A DNA stretch of 64,000 nt from Knoxdaviesia capensis (lineage: Eukaryota; Ascomycota; Sordariomycetes; Microascales; Gondwanamycetaceae): assembly GCA_001510575.1 (NCBI GenBank), contig LNGK01000010.1:1899111-1963110 (forward strand), given 5' to 3'. Shown here piece after piece: positions 12,643-23,891 of the stretch. The notes under the pieces are model-generated. The model was not told the origin of the DNA. It was given only the letters and a program-made list of their open reading frames with translations, and did no database searches. The first letter of the stretch is position 1. Each line of letters opens with the position of its first letter. A program made the position numbers and the translations under genes.

Positions 12643-13750
12643 CGGGTGATGGTATGAGGGGTTGGACGTATTTGCTGTGCGATTGTAATTGGACGGGGCA
12701 GCCAACGCTGCAAGCATGAGAATGAGGCCCTTTTACGATCTGGAAAATGCAGTGTTGACGCAAGACGGCCGGTGTGAACGATGACCCGCCATGTTTACAC
12801 ATGTGTCGGTTCCGTCAGATCTTCCTCTTGACCTTGCGACGAATCTTCCTTATCAGGTCACGTAGTGCGTTCGTCCTCTACACTCGCCCATTGTTTGGAG
12901 AAAAGAAATGCCAGAACGAAGTCCTCCCTACTGTTACACTGCCGTCAGACAGAGCGTTGGGCTCCGTAAGAACCAAGGCCGGCGTGATCCGGCTTTCCGT
13001 AGACGAGGTTCTGCCTGGCAGGCATCGGTGGGCGACCCGGCCCTTGCTGGAACCGTGCCCAGTCTCCATCACGAGCAGCTTCTTCAGGGCCATCATGCTC
13101 AGCGCGGGGGCAAAAGCCTAACAGGAAACGACAGAGAAAAGAAGAAGCCCCGTTAAGCTATTTCCATCGCATCTCGAAGAAGAACCGTCATTCGCTGCCG
13201 TCGTTCGTCGTGAAGTGAAACCCGGGGGTGGGGAATACGAGCCGCCGTCCGTATCCATTGATACCAAGCACGCCCGGAGACCGCCATGCGCAGGCGGGAA
13301 GCCCGTATCGCTGCCTTAAGAGCGCTATAGATAGAAGAAAGTCGTGAGACACCGGGATACCTCGCTCGAGCAGGAAGAAAACGAAAAGAAAACCCGCGTT
13401 CGCGCATCTCATAGGATGAAGCCGTGAAACTCGATGCCCCGTATCGCGAGCCCCAGATGCAAACTTCAGGACCCGGCCCACATCACCACGGTATTCGGAG
13501 GGTGTTAGTTGAGATTGCAGCCAGCAGGAAGAGACGGGGTGGTTGATCTGGCCTGAGCGAAGCTCTTCTTAGCTGGGGCCGGAAAGTTTCTGCCTGCGCA
13601 TGGTCGTAGGCGTTGCAGGAATATCGGCACCACTGACGTTTGCCATCACTGGTAAAGTGTGAGTGTGTGTGTGTGCGTGTCGACGTGCATTATCCTTAAA
13701 GCTAAGATTTCTGTAAGGGAACTAGGGAGTGAGAGAAAAGCTCTGCCGGG

Positions 13751-13851
13751 TGCTTAATTCAGTTGCCTGACGCGGACTGGAAGCGCGGATTCGAGACAGA
13801 AATGCGAATGTGCCCGAATTCGAATGCGATGATGTGCATAGCTGACGTTGA
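13751..13851. repeat. Diverged direct repeat, copy B
   Basis: Partner of 12528-12642. It shares the 22-bp start with two transitions and the closing GATGATGT...ACGTTGA block. Its length is 101 nt against 115 nt in copy A. Confidence 0.5.
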
Positions 13852-13920
13852 ACTGGTTCAAGAGCATGCTACAGTCGAAGTCCACTTCTTGTCTGCCTGA
13901 AAGTGAGGAGGGGTGAAGCA

Positions 13921-13969
13921 CAACCCTAGCCCCACCAGCAACCCTAACCTTACCTCAGACCCTAACCCT
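13921..13969. repeat. Degenerate telomere-like motif cluster
   Basis: Within 49 nt there are four CCCTAA-like units (CAACCCTAGC, AACCCTAACC, GACCCTAACCC and part of a fourth). They match the CCCTAA telomere unit of most filamentous fungi but are not in tandem register. Confidence 0.7.
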
Positions 13970-14283
13970 TGAGAACTTGGAGTATCACCAACCACACACT
14001 CCTCACAGAATATATGCTAAGCAAAAGGAGGAAGAGGCTGAAGTGCAGAATAAAGAGACAGCCTCTTGCGTGAACAATGACTACGCCACTAGAGGAACAA
14101 AGCAAGTCTTTAACCTAGAATAATGTAGTAGGTAACAGAACAAAGGGTCCAAACATTTCTAACAAAGCTCTTAGAAGCCTTAACAAAGAAGGCACGCACA
14201 TCAAAGACAACGTCAACAAAGGTTCTATTCTAGATACAGATAGATACACGATAACAAACAAAGGGCACTGAATCATTAGATAG

Positions 14284-14298
14284 CCACCTCAAGGAGCA
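14284..14298 (+). promoter_or_regulatory. Candidate element shared with the 30.8 kb gene (CCACCTCAAGGAGCA)
   Basis: Lies about 240 bp upstream of the start at 14536. A 13 of 15 match, CCACCTTGAGGAGCA, sits in the same orientation upstream of the other unrecognised gene, on the minus strand at 31307-31293. Its function is unknown and a chance match is possible. Confidence 0.3.
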
Positions 14299-14535
14299 AA
14301 GAGCAAAATATATAACAATAAACACGTCCATGATATTTACTTTCACGAGGGCTTATTTTCAACGCACAATTAATTTTCCCTATAAATGCTTTTCTCTGTT
14401 TTCACAACTGCCTTTAAAATTTCTCCTCCTTCATCACTCGTGCCCTGACCATATTCAAGCACATTCCCATTCAAATCTCAACAACGACACGACCATTCCA
14501 TTTCGAAAAGGAAAAGCCTTTGGGCGTTGACCGCC

Positions 14536-16952
14536 ATGAGTGATTCGGATAAGCAACACTACCAGTCCGGTGAGTCATCTAATACTGATACTGATACTAA
14601 GATACTAGTGAGCAATCGCTTGAAATAGTCGAGAAAGTGGCCAGTGACTATGCTGCATCCACCCACGTTGAAACCAAAGGGAGTAACAATGAGAACAGAG
14701 ATACTAACGATGCTGGTTCTCCTCTCACAGAATCGGACCGCCGGGAACGTATAGCCAAGCTACTCGGCTGGCTGCTGGACGGCGGCGAGGAGCCCGCCTG
14801 GGTGCGACCGACAAGGCCGGAGATGAAGCCGGCGCCGCCCGCACAACAGCCTGTTCCGACCTTCCTGCCAAGCTTTGCATGGAGTCAGCCTCCGAAGAGC
14901 GACGAGCCCATCGTAGTGGCACCGCGAGAGTCGGCGCGGCAGCGCTTTGATCGAGAGATGAGCCGGTCGACTCACATAATCAACGAGCTGGAGAGGATTC
15001 GAGCGCGGCGGTTCCCCGAGGTGGGCCGGGCGTTCATGGAAGAGCAGTGGGCCGCGCGGCTGCGGGCCGAGGCGGCGACGGGCCAGCCAGCCAAGTGGGT
15101 CCCGAAAGGGGCCCCGGTTCATACCCAGGCGGGGCATGGCCGGCGCGAGACTGTGGGAACCGAGCAGTGGGAAGCGGTGGGTGCCAGAGCGCTGAAAGCC
15201 GCTCAACTCGAGGCACTGGAGCTGGCGGCCGATGTGGTGGCTGATGCTGCGCAGGCGACGGTTCCTCCGCCGAATCACTGCCATCTGGCACCGGCTCTGA
15301 AGCCGCGGCTCCCGAGGCCCAAACGGGAGGTTCTGACACCGCTGGGGCTTACTAGTAAGTCCCAGCGGGAGTCAGAATCGGGCCCGCGAACAGACCTCGC
15401 CCCCGCCGGTGCGCGGGACTTCGGTTCCCGGCGGCTCGGTCATGCGGGGGTGGTGCTGCGCTCACCGACCGAAGAAGATGACACAGCGACGTTCAATGAC
15501 CGTGCCCATCACGGTGGTGCGGCCGGTGCCTGTGACACTGGCTGCACCCCGTGTGCCAGCGCGCTGTCTGGAGATGCGAGGATAAAGATCCAACCGAGGA
15601 TCCGGCGGGTCTCGTTCGCCGCGGAGCCGCAGGTCCAGGTCATTCCTAGCAACCGATGGTGGCTGGGCAGTCTCGGCATCGAGATCCAGAAGGCCGCCGG
15701 CCGCGCCCGCGAGAGCACTCTGAATAGCATGGTTCACCACCGGGCCCCCTGGGGTCTGGTGGCTGGACCAGAACCACCACGCCCCCACCAGAGTGCGAGT
15801 TCCATCGCCCAGACTCCCCCCTCTCGGCGCGCGCCGGGCCGGGTATCACCCCCCGGTCAGGCGATGGCGCTCCCCGCGCGGGATGCGAAGCCGGAGAGCA
15901 GGCCCAGTGATGTCGAGATGACCGAAGCCCAGATGGCCGGGACCGCTCGCTATCGCCTGACGGCCTCGGGCGACGATGCGGCCAGCTTCCTCCGGGACTT
16001 GGAAACCAATGCCGGGGATAACGAGGGCTATGATGGAAGCGCGGTGAAACTGTCTTCGGGGCGGGGCGGCCTCAGTATGCCGCCCTACTACCGCCGGAGA
16101 GTTCGCGGCCCCCACGATGGCGTTGGCGGTCTGGAAGCCGTCAGATCTTGGCGAAGATCGGCCTCTGGCGGTCCCGTGGTGACTCACTCTCGCCCGGTCC
16201 AAAGCCGCAACAATGACACCGGAAGTGGATGCCCCGCGGAGGGCGGCGGGGGATCCACCAGTCCTGGCGAGAAAGCGTTTTCCGCCGCCGGAGCTGCCGG
16301 GGTTGACCCTGGTAGTCACGTGGAGAGCGCCGGTGGCGCGGGGCTCGTGCAGACGAGTCCCGCAAAGCTTGGTGAAGGTGTGATGGGGGCCCTCAGGGGT
16401 GCCCATGCCCAGTCTGATCGTCCGGGGCGGCGTATCAAGGATCTCAACTGGCTGCTCGCTCTTGTCCACCAGCCGTCCGCACCCCCCCGCCCGCAGTACG
16501 AGCTCAGCCGCGGTGCGGCACCCTCTTCGCCGGCGGGCCGCAACCGCCACCGATTCGCCTCAGAGCAGCGCTACATCTCCACCATCTGCCAGCTCCTGAA
16601 CCTGCCGCCAACCACCAGCGCGATCGCAATCGAGGAGTTCTTCCTGCGCAACAGCGAGGTCCTGGCCTTCGCCGGATCCAACCGCATTCCTATCCCGGGG
16701 CTCATGGCGCAGAACCGCCGCATCAATGGCGCACGCGTCTCCGCGCGCACCGCCACCGACGTGCACGATGAGATGCTCATGGCCCTGTACGAGGTGCACT
16801 GGGAGTCGCCGCTCATGACTCGTCTCACGCTGGCGTGTCTGGACCCGGTTGTGTCGCAGCCGATTGCGCGCCGGCCGTCGTGGAATCGGCCACGGAGACG
16901 TCAGCCACGTGTGCAGGAGCCCTCGCCACTGTATCAGTGCTGGTCTGAATGA
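14536..16952 (+). CDS. Unrecognised 785-aa protein, mostly disordered
   Basis: Two exons: 14536-14569 and 14629-16952, with a 59-nt intron (donor GTGAGT, acceptor AATAG). The ATG at 14536 has a good context (CCGCCATGAG) and begins MSDSDKQHYQSVEK. I recognise no family. An N-terminal block (about residues 40-65, RRERIAKLLGWLLDGGEE) and a charged helix-like block (INELERIRARRFPEVGRAF) look ordered. The middle 450 residues are rich in Pro, Arg, Gly and Ala and probably disordered. The last 145 residues look globular, including AIAIEEFFLRNSEVLAF. A GTAAGT at 15354 lies in frame, so a further unspliced or alternative intron cannot be excluded. The gene is GC-rich while both flanks are AT-rich, which suggests a lineage-specific or relocated gene. 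Confidence 0.7.
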
Positions 16953-17566
16953 GGAGAGACAGATTGATAGTTATCCTTCACCTAAATTGATTCTTGCTCT
17001 TATTTGTTAATTCTGTGTTTTGAATGCTGTTGCCTTGAGTTCCTGATGCCGTCTTTCGTACTAGTCGCTTTAGTTCCCTAGATTCTCTCTTACGGAGCGG
17101 AGTAACAAACCAAAACTATTCTTAATTATGTCAATGAAGCCGAATATTAGAGTAAGCCAGCTAGATTCTGTGATAATGACTACATACCTATATGGTGTTA
17201 CACCACGGCTGTGCACGGCTGACGTACATGCTTCTTTTATGTAGCACTTAGGAGAAAAAGAGCAGAGTTAGACAGAGAATAATAGGATTAATTGAACTAC
17301 AGGTAGTGAAGAGGAACAGAAGTGACCAAGAGGTTAATAGAGGATATCTATACAGTGAAGGTAAAGGAGAAGACACAAAGGAAAAACTATAAACTTAAGA
17401 AAGAAGAACCAAACCAGAATAGCAAACCTAACGCCTAGTTATACATCATAAAAGAAAGGCTTCTATTAACAGAACGAAAAGAACAGATCGGCCTACCGTG
17501 AACACACCCTAGTGTAGGGGACTAGGCGCCACGGATAAATATGCATGGAACGGAGTGAACGGCACC
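16953..17566. other. AT-rich intergenic stretch, no gene seen
   Basis: The stretch separates the 3' ends of the unrecognised gene and the GT69 gene. It is much richer in A and T than either neighbour and has no open frame of note. Confidence 0.6.
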
Positions 17567-19426
17567 TTATAGATGCTTCCAACCATTCTCAACAAGCACC
17601 TGCATCTCATTGATCATACAGAACAGCCCGGGCTCCTGGTTGGCCGGGTCCTGGTGCTCCCACGCACGCAGCCGGCCGGCCATCACCCAGTCGCGCAGCT
17701 CAGTGCGGTACAGCAGCCGCCGCACCCGGCTCTCCCACATGCCCCACAGGATCTCCATCGACGAAAGCCAGCGGCAGTCGCCGCGCTCAGCCGCGGGGTC
17801 AACAGCAGCCGGAGACACAGGGGGCCCGGCCGCGGCCCCGGCGCCCTTAGCGGGGGTGGTGGTGGGCCGGCCGACGCTGGTGCCGGGGTGTGTGGCCTGG
17901 TACGCGGGCACGTTGTAGGCGACACGCACGCGCGGGTTGACGAACACGCCCAGGGAGGGCGTCAGCGGGTTGTCTGCGTGGATGAGGCAGCACTCGCTCG
18001 CCTCGGCGTGCAGGGCGGCCAGACTATCCGGCAGCCCGCGGAAGCGCAGCGGATTCGTGGCGGCTACGAACGGCGCCGCCGGCATCGCCACCATGCCGTT
18101 CCAGCAGCTCGACACCGGCACGGCGTCACTGTTGGACACCAGCGCGGACCGCGATGCCGACGCGCGGAAGTACGGCCACTGCTGCATCAGGTGCGAGTAG
18201 CCGGAGGAGTCGCGCAGCGCAAACGTGTCGTAGTAACTGGGGGGTTTGGCGAAGTCGAGGGAGCATGCTGCGGCGTAGGATCCGTGGTTGGTGTTCAGCA
18301 GTTGGAACACGTCATCCGTCTGTAATAATGTGGTCAGTGGGCTTTTCTTCAATGAATGCGGAACGAATTGCCTGCCGGGACATGCGCAAGATTGCTCTGC
18401 AGGTAATCCTTCGGAGATGGTGCAAGAAACCAATCTAGGAATAGAACACGGTCTCGTAATCCGGCTTGATAATACGACACTTGCCGGCGGCACATATATG
18501 TAATGACCGTTAAGCGCATGCAACAAGGAGAAGTTTTTGAAACTTCTTTTCCTCTTGAGTTTCGGACTGAAGCCAGAAACGCTTACCGTGAACACTACAT
18601 CATTCAGAAACAGCACTTTATCAAAATGCACGCCTTTTCTATGCAACTCAATAAGATCGCGCAGCGTCCGGTTCCGTAGCACCGCAAGGTACGGAATGCG
18701 CCGCAGCTCTTTCTTCCCGCGGGGGGTATCAATCCACCCGGAGCTGGCGGGCAGCTGCGCGATCTCCTCGGCATGGGTGACGTCGGATAGCGTGATATTG
18801 CGGGGCACGTCGAGCTTAGCCAGCGCGGCCTCCAGCTCCCGCAGCGCGCCCTTCGAGTCGTCCCAGCTGCCGCTCTCAAACACGCTGACGAAGACGTTCT
18901 GCGGGCCGAGCGCGCGCACCAGGTTCTCGACCGCGGCGTTCCACGCGGCGCGCAGCACGGCCTCGTTGTTCCAGTGCATGCTGGCGATGTATATGCGTTC
19001 GGGCCGGCGCGGGGTCGTGGCTTCGGCGGCAGGGTGTTTGTCGGGGGGATCGTCAGGGGATGTGCCGGCAGATGGGACGAGGCGCGGGCCGTTGCTCACG
19101 GGCGCCGGGAGGTCACTGCGACAGAGCGCTCTGCGCACACTCACAACATCAATCACCGAGACCACTGCGACAAAGACCAGCAGCCAGCGGAGGACGGCTG
19201 ACGAGAACATGCCGCCCACGATCCCCCCGCGACCGGGGCCACCCCGCCGCCATCGCTTCTTGGAGCGGTCGCGGGGCGAGCCGGCGGAAAGCGGCAAGAG
19301 TGGCGAGGGGGGCGAGGCTGCGCGGTGGCTTCCGTCTCGGCGGAACGGGCGGAACAGGTGTGGAGCCCACACGGAGCCGGAGCCGCGGTCGGTCGAGCGC
19401 AGGCCGACCTGGTTGTGCCGGAGCAT
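17567..19426 (-). CDS. CAP59-type glycosyltransferase (GT69 family)
   Basis: Two exons on the minus strand, 19426-18587 and 18319-17567, give 530 aa. The family includes Cryptococcus Cap59 and alpha-1,3-mannosyltransferase Cmt1; these are Golgi type II membrane enzymes. An Arg-rich tail precedes a membrane segment at about residues 75-96. The catalytic region starts near residue 143 (ERIYIASMHWNNEAVLRAAW) and includes KVLFLNDVVFT, joined by splicing to TDDVFQLLNTNHG and AAACSLDF. M73 is an alternative start just before the membrane segment. The 267-nt intron is a multiple of three and has no stop in frame, so an unspliced transcript would encode 619 aa. I chose the spliced form because it restores the family motif without an insertion. 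The acceptor and substrate are unknown. Confidence 0.88.
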   Translation of the reverse strand: MLRHNQVGLRSTDRGSGSVWAPHLFRPFRRDGSHRAASPPSPLLPLSAGSPRDRSKKRWRRGGPGRGGIVGGMFSSAVLRWLLVFVAVVSVIDVVSVRRALCRSDLPAPVSNGPRLVPSAGTSPDDPPDKHPAAEATTPRRPERIYIASMHWNNEAVLRAAWNAAVENLVRALGPQNVFVSVFESGSWDDSKGALRELEAALAKLDVPRNITLSDVTHAEEIAQLPASSGWIDTPRGKKELRRIPYLAVLRNRTLRDLIELHRKGVHFDKVLFLNDVVFTVSVSGFSPKLKRKRSFKNFSLLHALNGHYIYVPPASVVLSSRITRPCSIPRLVSCTISEGLPAEQSCACPGRQFVPHSLKKSPLTTLLQTDDVFQLLNTNHGSYAAACSLDFAKPPSYYDTFALRDSSGYSHLMQQWPYFRASASRSALVSNSDAVPVSSCWNGMVAMPAAPFVAATNPLRFRGLPDSLAALHAEASECCLIHADNPLTPSLGVFVNPRVRVAYNVPAYQATHPGTSVGRPTTTPAKGAGAAAGPPVSPAAVDPAAERGDCRWLSSMEILWGMWESRVRRLLYRTELRDWVMAGRLRAWEHQDPANQEPGLFCMINEMQVLVENGWKHL

Positions 19427-21276
19427 GGCGAGGTTCCGAAGCTAACTGGGGCCCTCGGTCAGCGGCTCGGGTGGCATGGTCCGGGCTGGTGGAAGAAGGA
19501 GGATTACGAAGTCGGGGACACCGGTTGTAACCGATTTATAGTGGGTATGGGTGTGTCGAGAGTTGGTGCGTTTACCGAGCGAAAAGGTCTGTGGTCGTGG
19601 CTGCAAACGCGATCGCGGGGAGGGAGAATCAAGGCGTGCTTAGCTGTCGACGAAAAAGGGGCGCGCAGTCAAGGGATGACGATACCGAGATTGAACAATT
19701 GCTCCAGTCAGAGATAATGATATGTCGTTAGGCAAGGGCTGTTGAAACGGAAATACACCGGAGGGAGCAAGATGATTAGAGACGGGAACGGTCAAGATGA
19801 AATTGTTGAAGTCGTCGTGTTGGCGCTTAGTCAACGGGGTCTTGGCCGAGGAGAGAAGCTCCGGGGCTAGGGTTTGTAAGGGTTAGTCACGCCGGTGGCC
19901 GTGCCTTACAACTACAGCTAGCTGTCTATACAAACGACAACGGCATCATCCCTCTATTCGGATATAGGAGTGGCGAGACATCAATTAAAGCTGCCGCCCT
20001 CACACTGGAAGCTCTAAAACCGACACGTCTGAGAGAGACTGCGACATTGGGGGCTGACATTCCAGCGTTGTCACGCGTACAGCAGCCGGACCCTAACCCG
20101 AGAGCTCAGGAACCCAGATCCCAATTGAGGCTCAAGGCCATACGTGGCATTTTCCAGGTTTTTGGAGCAGACCGCCCGCTAACAAAGTCTGCAGTGGCTG
20201 ATCTGGATTGCATGCTAAGGCGGTTCCTGGATATAGGACAGGCCGATTCAGCTTGCGTGGAAGCGTAATTAGCAGGGACAGATATATGGAAAATCTCGGC
20301 ATTAAAATCACAGCAGCATCGCGCTTCTGCTCGAGATTTTGACTTTTCCCATTCTTCAGGTGTAAATGAAGGAAGCAAAGATAACTCCAGCCTTCCAATC
20401 CTGCAGCTTCATCAACATCAACTGTAGAGGACCACCCCTAAATACAGTGCGACAGCTCGTTCGCACAGTACGCCACTGGCCCTACAGCGCCTGAGCTTTG
20501 GTGAGCTTGGCCCCTGGACTACACAGTGCCATACCAACTACTCCCTTGATAATAGGCCCTGCGTAGAGCTAAGACCTGAGAAAAAGGAACCAAAAAGAAG
20601 CCAGCTCACACATTTTCCATTTAACGTCGTCGGCTCTCTCTATCTTCCTCTCCTTCTTTCTCCTTTCCTTTCTTCACCTGCATCTACACCGACAATATCA
20701 CGACTTCTTCTACGCCAATTCTGCACCAGCCACCTTCATCTCGCTCTAACGCCCTGTGTCTCTCCATCTCTCCTTTTTCGGTAGGTCACCACTCTAAACA
20801 ATGCTCCTCCACTCTCTGGTCCACCCCTCCTCGTCCAATATACCCGGGGTGGCACTGTTATCCCATCATCCTCAACCCCTGACGGAAACAATTGTAGAGT
20901 CCAGTAGAGGATTACCGGGATATTACGAGTTTGGGGTGTCTTCCTCGCCGCTATTGTTTCCGCTGTGCAATCCTTGTTGGGAGCTGGCTGTGCTGTCCTC
21001 TTTTGGTCCACAGAGGGCCACACACAAGCTTTGACGCCCCTTGTCCTCCTTTTCTCGGTTTTGCCCACACACTTTTTTGCAATCTTGGATTTCTCTTCCT
21101 GTTTCTTCACCATCCTCCTCCTGAAGTGAACAGTTCATCACATCTGGAGACATCGACATCACCCTGTCACGCTCCAGAATCCCAAGAACCTGCTTCCAGC
21201 GCATGGATTGACTCCTTGTCGCTATTTCGATCCTTACTACTACCTTCCATTTCATTTCCTTCATTTCCATCAGATC
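19427..21276. promoter_or_regulatory. Divergent intergenic region of GT69 and PMT4
   Basis: A 1.85 kb region between two divergent glycosyltransferase genes. Telomere-like units occur at 19867-19886 (CTAGGGTTTGTAAGGGTTAG) and near 20090 (GACCCTAACCC). The 600 bp before PMT4 are pyrimidine-rich on the plus strand, as in a fungal 5' UTR. No gene was recognised. Confidence 0.5.
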
Positions 21277-23891
21277 ATGCTGACTCCCGACTCTTCAGAC
21301 TCCCGCCGCTCCCCGCGATCGTCGGAGCCGGCCATGGCCACCGCCACGCCGAACCCGCAGGGCAGCCTGCGCCATCGATCCACCGCGAGAGGCAAGTCGG
21401 TCTCGCCAGCTCCGCCTGCCGCGCGGGACGCGGACGCCTCGACGCTCGATGCTATAGTGAAGGAGAAGCAGAAGCAGAAGGCCGGCGAGTCGGAGCTGGA
21501 GTACAAAGTCACCTTTGGAATCGTCATGATCCTGGCCTTCTTGACTCGCTTCTGGGGTATCTCGCACCCTAGCGAGGTTGTCTTCGATGAGGTGCACTTC
21601 GGAAAGGTACCAAGCGCATACTCCCGTCTCGAATCCTGCTTTTCCTTTTTGACACCATGCTGCCTGTAATAAAGCTCTCATCAGCTAACCGTGACAATCC
21701 TCCTCCCCTCCCTCACAGTTCGCCTCCTACTATCTCGAACGCACATACTTCTTCGATGTCCATCCTCCTCTCGGAAAGCTCCTGTTTGCCTTTATGGGCT
21801 GGCTGGTAGGCTATGACGGTCACTTCCACTTCGACAACATCGGCGACTCCTACATTACCAACAAGATTCCCTACGTGGCCTTCCGCTCCATGCCCGCCAT
21901 TCTCGGAACCCTGACCGTCGCCGTGGTGTACCTGATCATGTGGGAGTCGGCCTACAGCCTGCCTGCCTGTGTTCTGGCCACTGGACTGATGTTGCTGGAC
22001 AACGCTCATATCGGCCAGACCCGCCTGATTCTTCTCGACGCCTCCCTTATCTTCGCCATGGCCTGCAGTCTCCTCTGCTACATCAAGTTCTACAAGCTTC
22101 GCCACGAGCCATTCAGCCGTAAGTGGTGGAAGTGGTTGATCCTGACTGGCTTTGCTCTTGCCTGCGATATTTCCGTCAAGTACGTTGGCCTGTTTGCCTT
22201 TGCTACCATTGGCCTGGCCGTCGTCATTGATCTGTGGGATCTGCTGAACGTGGACCGCCCCGGTGGCGCTCTCACCATGATCGACTTCGCGAAGCACTTT
22301 GCTGCCCGTGCCTTCGGTCTCATCATCATGCCGTTCCTCTTTTACCTGTTCTGGTTCCAGGTGCACTTTGCCATTCTCTACCGCTCCGGTCCTGGCGACG
22401 CCTTCATGACCCCGGCCTTCCAGGAGACTCTCAGCGACAACGTCATGTTGGCCAACTCGGTGCCCATCGACTTCCAGGACATCATCACCATTCGCCATAA
22501 GGAGACCAAGGCCTACCTCCACAGCCACGTCGACCGCTACCCTCTCCGCTACGAAGACGGCCGTGTCTCCTCCCAGGGCCAGCAGGTCACCGGCTACCCG
22601 TACAACGACACCAACAACCAGTGGCAGATTCTCCCCGCCGGCGACGACCTCACTCTTCCCGGATCCTTGAAGAACCACGATGTTGTCCGCCTGCGTCACA
22701 CGGTCACCGACACCTTCCTTTTGTCGCACGACGTTGCCTCGCCTTACTACCCCACCAACCAAGAGTTTACCACGGTGTCCACCGCCGACGCCCTAGGCGG
22801 CCGTGCCAACGACACGCTGTTTGAGATCCGCATTGAGAACGGCAAGAACAAGCAGGAATTCAAGACCATCTCCGGCTACTTCAAGCTGGTCCACAACCCG
22901 AGCAAGGTGGCCATGTGGACGAACCCGAAGCCGCTGCCGGACTGGGGTTTCAAGCAGCAGGAGATCAACGGCAACAAGAACCTGGCTCAGTCGTCAAATG
23001 TGTGGTTTGTCGAGGATATTGTGTCGCTCCCCGCGGACTCCAAGCGCCGCGAGAAGCCGCAGAAGCTCGTCAAGCACATGCCGTTCCTGCTCAAGTGGTT
23101 TGAGCTGCAGCGCGCCATGTTCTGGCACAACAGCCAGCTCACCAGCAGCCACCCGTACTCCAGCCACCCGTACCAGTGGCCGTTCCTGCTGCGCGGTGTC
23201 AGCTTCTGGACCCAGAACGACACCCGCGAGCAGATCTATTTCCTCGGCAACCCCATTGGCTGGTGGTTGGCCAGCAGCTTGTTGGCTGTGTATATCGGTA
23301 TCGTCGGTGCTGATCAGCTGTCGCTGCGGAGAGGCATTGACGCCCTGGACCACCGTAAGTTGTCTTTCCTGAAACCGCCGATGCTTCTCTTGGCCTGTTA
23401 TTATAAACGACTAACTTAAATCTCCAGGCACTCGCTCGCGCTTGTACAACTCGACCGGCTTCTTCTTCCTCGCCTGGGCCACCCATTACTTCCCGTTCTT
23501 TACCATGGGCCGTCAACTGTTCCTGCACCACTACCTACCCGGCCATCTCGCGTCGTGTCTGGTAGCCGGCGCGCTGCTCGAGTTCATCTTCAACACCGAG
23601 CCGGCGATCGAGGCTGTTGCGCCGCCCGCCGCGAGCGGTGCGCCCGGCAGCAGCAAAGCGGCCGGCGGCAAGAAGTCGCAGGCTGTCGTGGTCAAGCGCC
23701 ACGTGACGGCGCGCGAGCGGTTCGCGGGCCAGAGCATGCTGGGCGCGTGGATCGCGTGCGCGGTGGTGCTGGCAGTGGTGGCGGCGTGCTGGTACTTCTT
23801 CCTGCCGCTGACCTACGGCTACCCGGGTCTGACGGCAGAGGAGATCCGGCGGCGGAAGTGGCTCGGATACGATCTGCACTTTGCCAAATAG
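21277..23891 (+). CDS. PMT4: Dolichyl-phosphate-mannose--protein O-mannosyltransferase, PMT4 subfamily
   Basis: Three exons, 21277-21606, 21719-23354 and 23428-23891, give 809 aa. The enzyme transfers mannose from dolichyl-phosphate-mannose to Ser/Thr of secretory proteins in the ER membrane. The family loop motif with the Asp-Glu pair is at residues 104-105 (VVFDEVHFGK), followed by SYYLERTYFFDVHPPLGK. A MIR region spans about residues 355-555, including TIRHKETKAYLHSH. Phrases LPDWGFKQQEINGNK (about 516-530) and the end of the MIR region match PMT4 more closely than PMT1 or PMT2 as I recall them. C-terminal membrane segments include MGRQLFLHHYLPGHL. The start is the first ATG in frame after a long pyrimidine-rich leader. 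The N-terminal 70 residues are variable and Ser/Pro/Arg-rich. Confidence 0.93.

Larger units (their letters stand above)
7338..14535. other. Long non-coding region with leader, microsatellites, palindromes and an assembly gap
   Basis: The first 1.3 kb or so is the CT-rich (minus-strand) leader and promoter of the C2H2 gene. The rest carries an AC repeat at 9282-9311, several TACTGTAC-type palindromes (9374, 9789, 10459, about 11929), the gap at 11512-11558, a diverged direct repeat pair and degenerate telomere-like motifs at 13921-13969. From about 13980 to 14320 it becomes AT-rich. The open stretches inside it have no family motifs, and none could be joined into a plausible gene. Confidence 0.6.

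Noticed and set aside
21713..22762. 349-codon minus-strand open frame opposite PMT4
   Set aside because: Antisense shadow of the PMT4 exon, which has clear family motifs.
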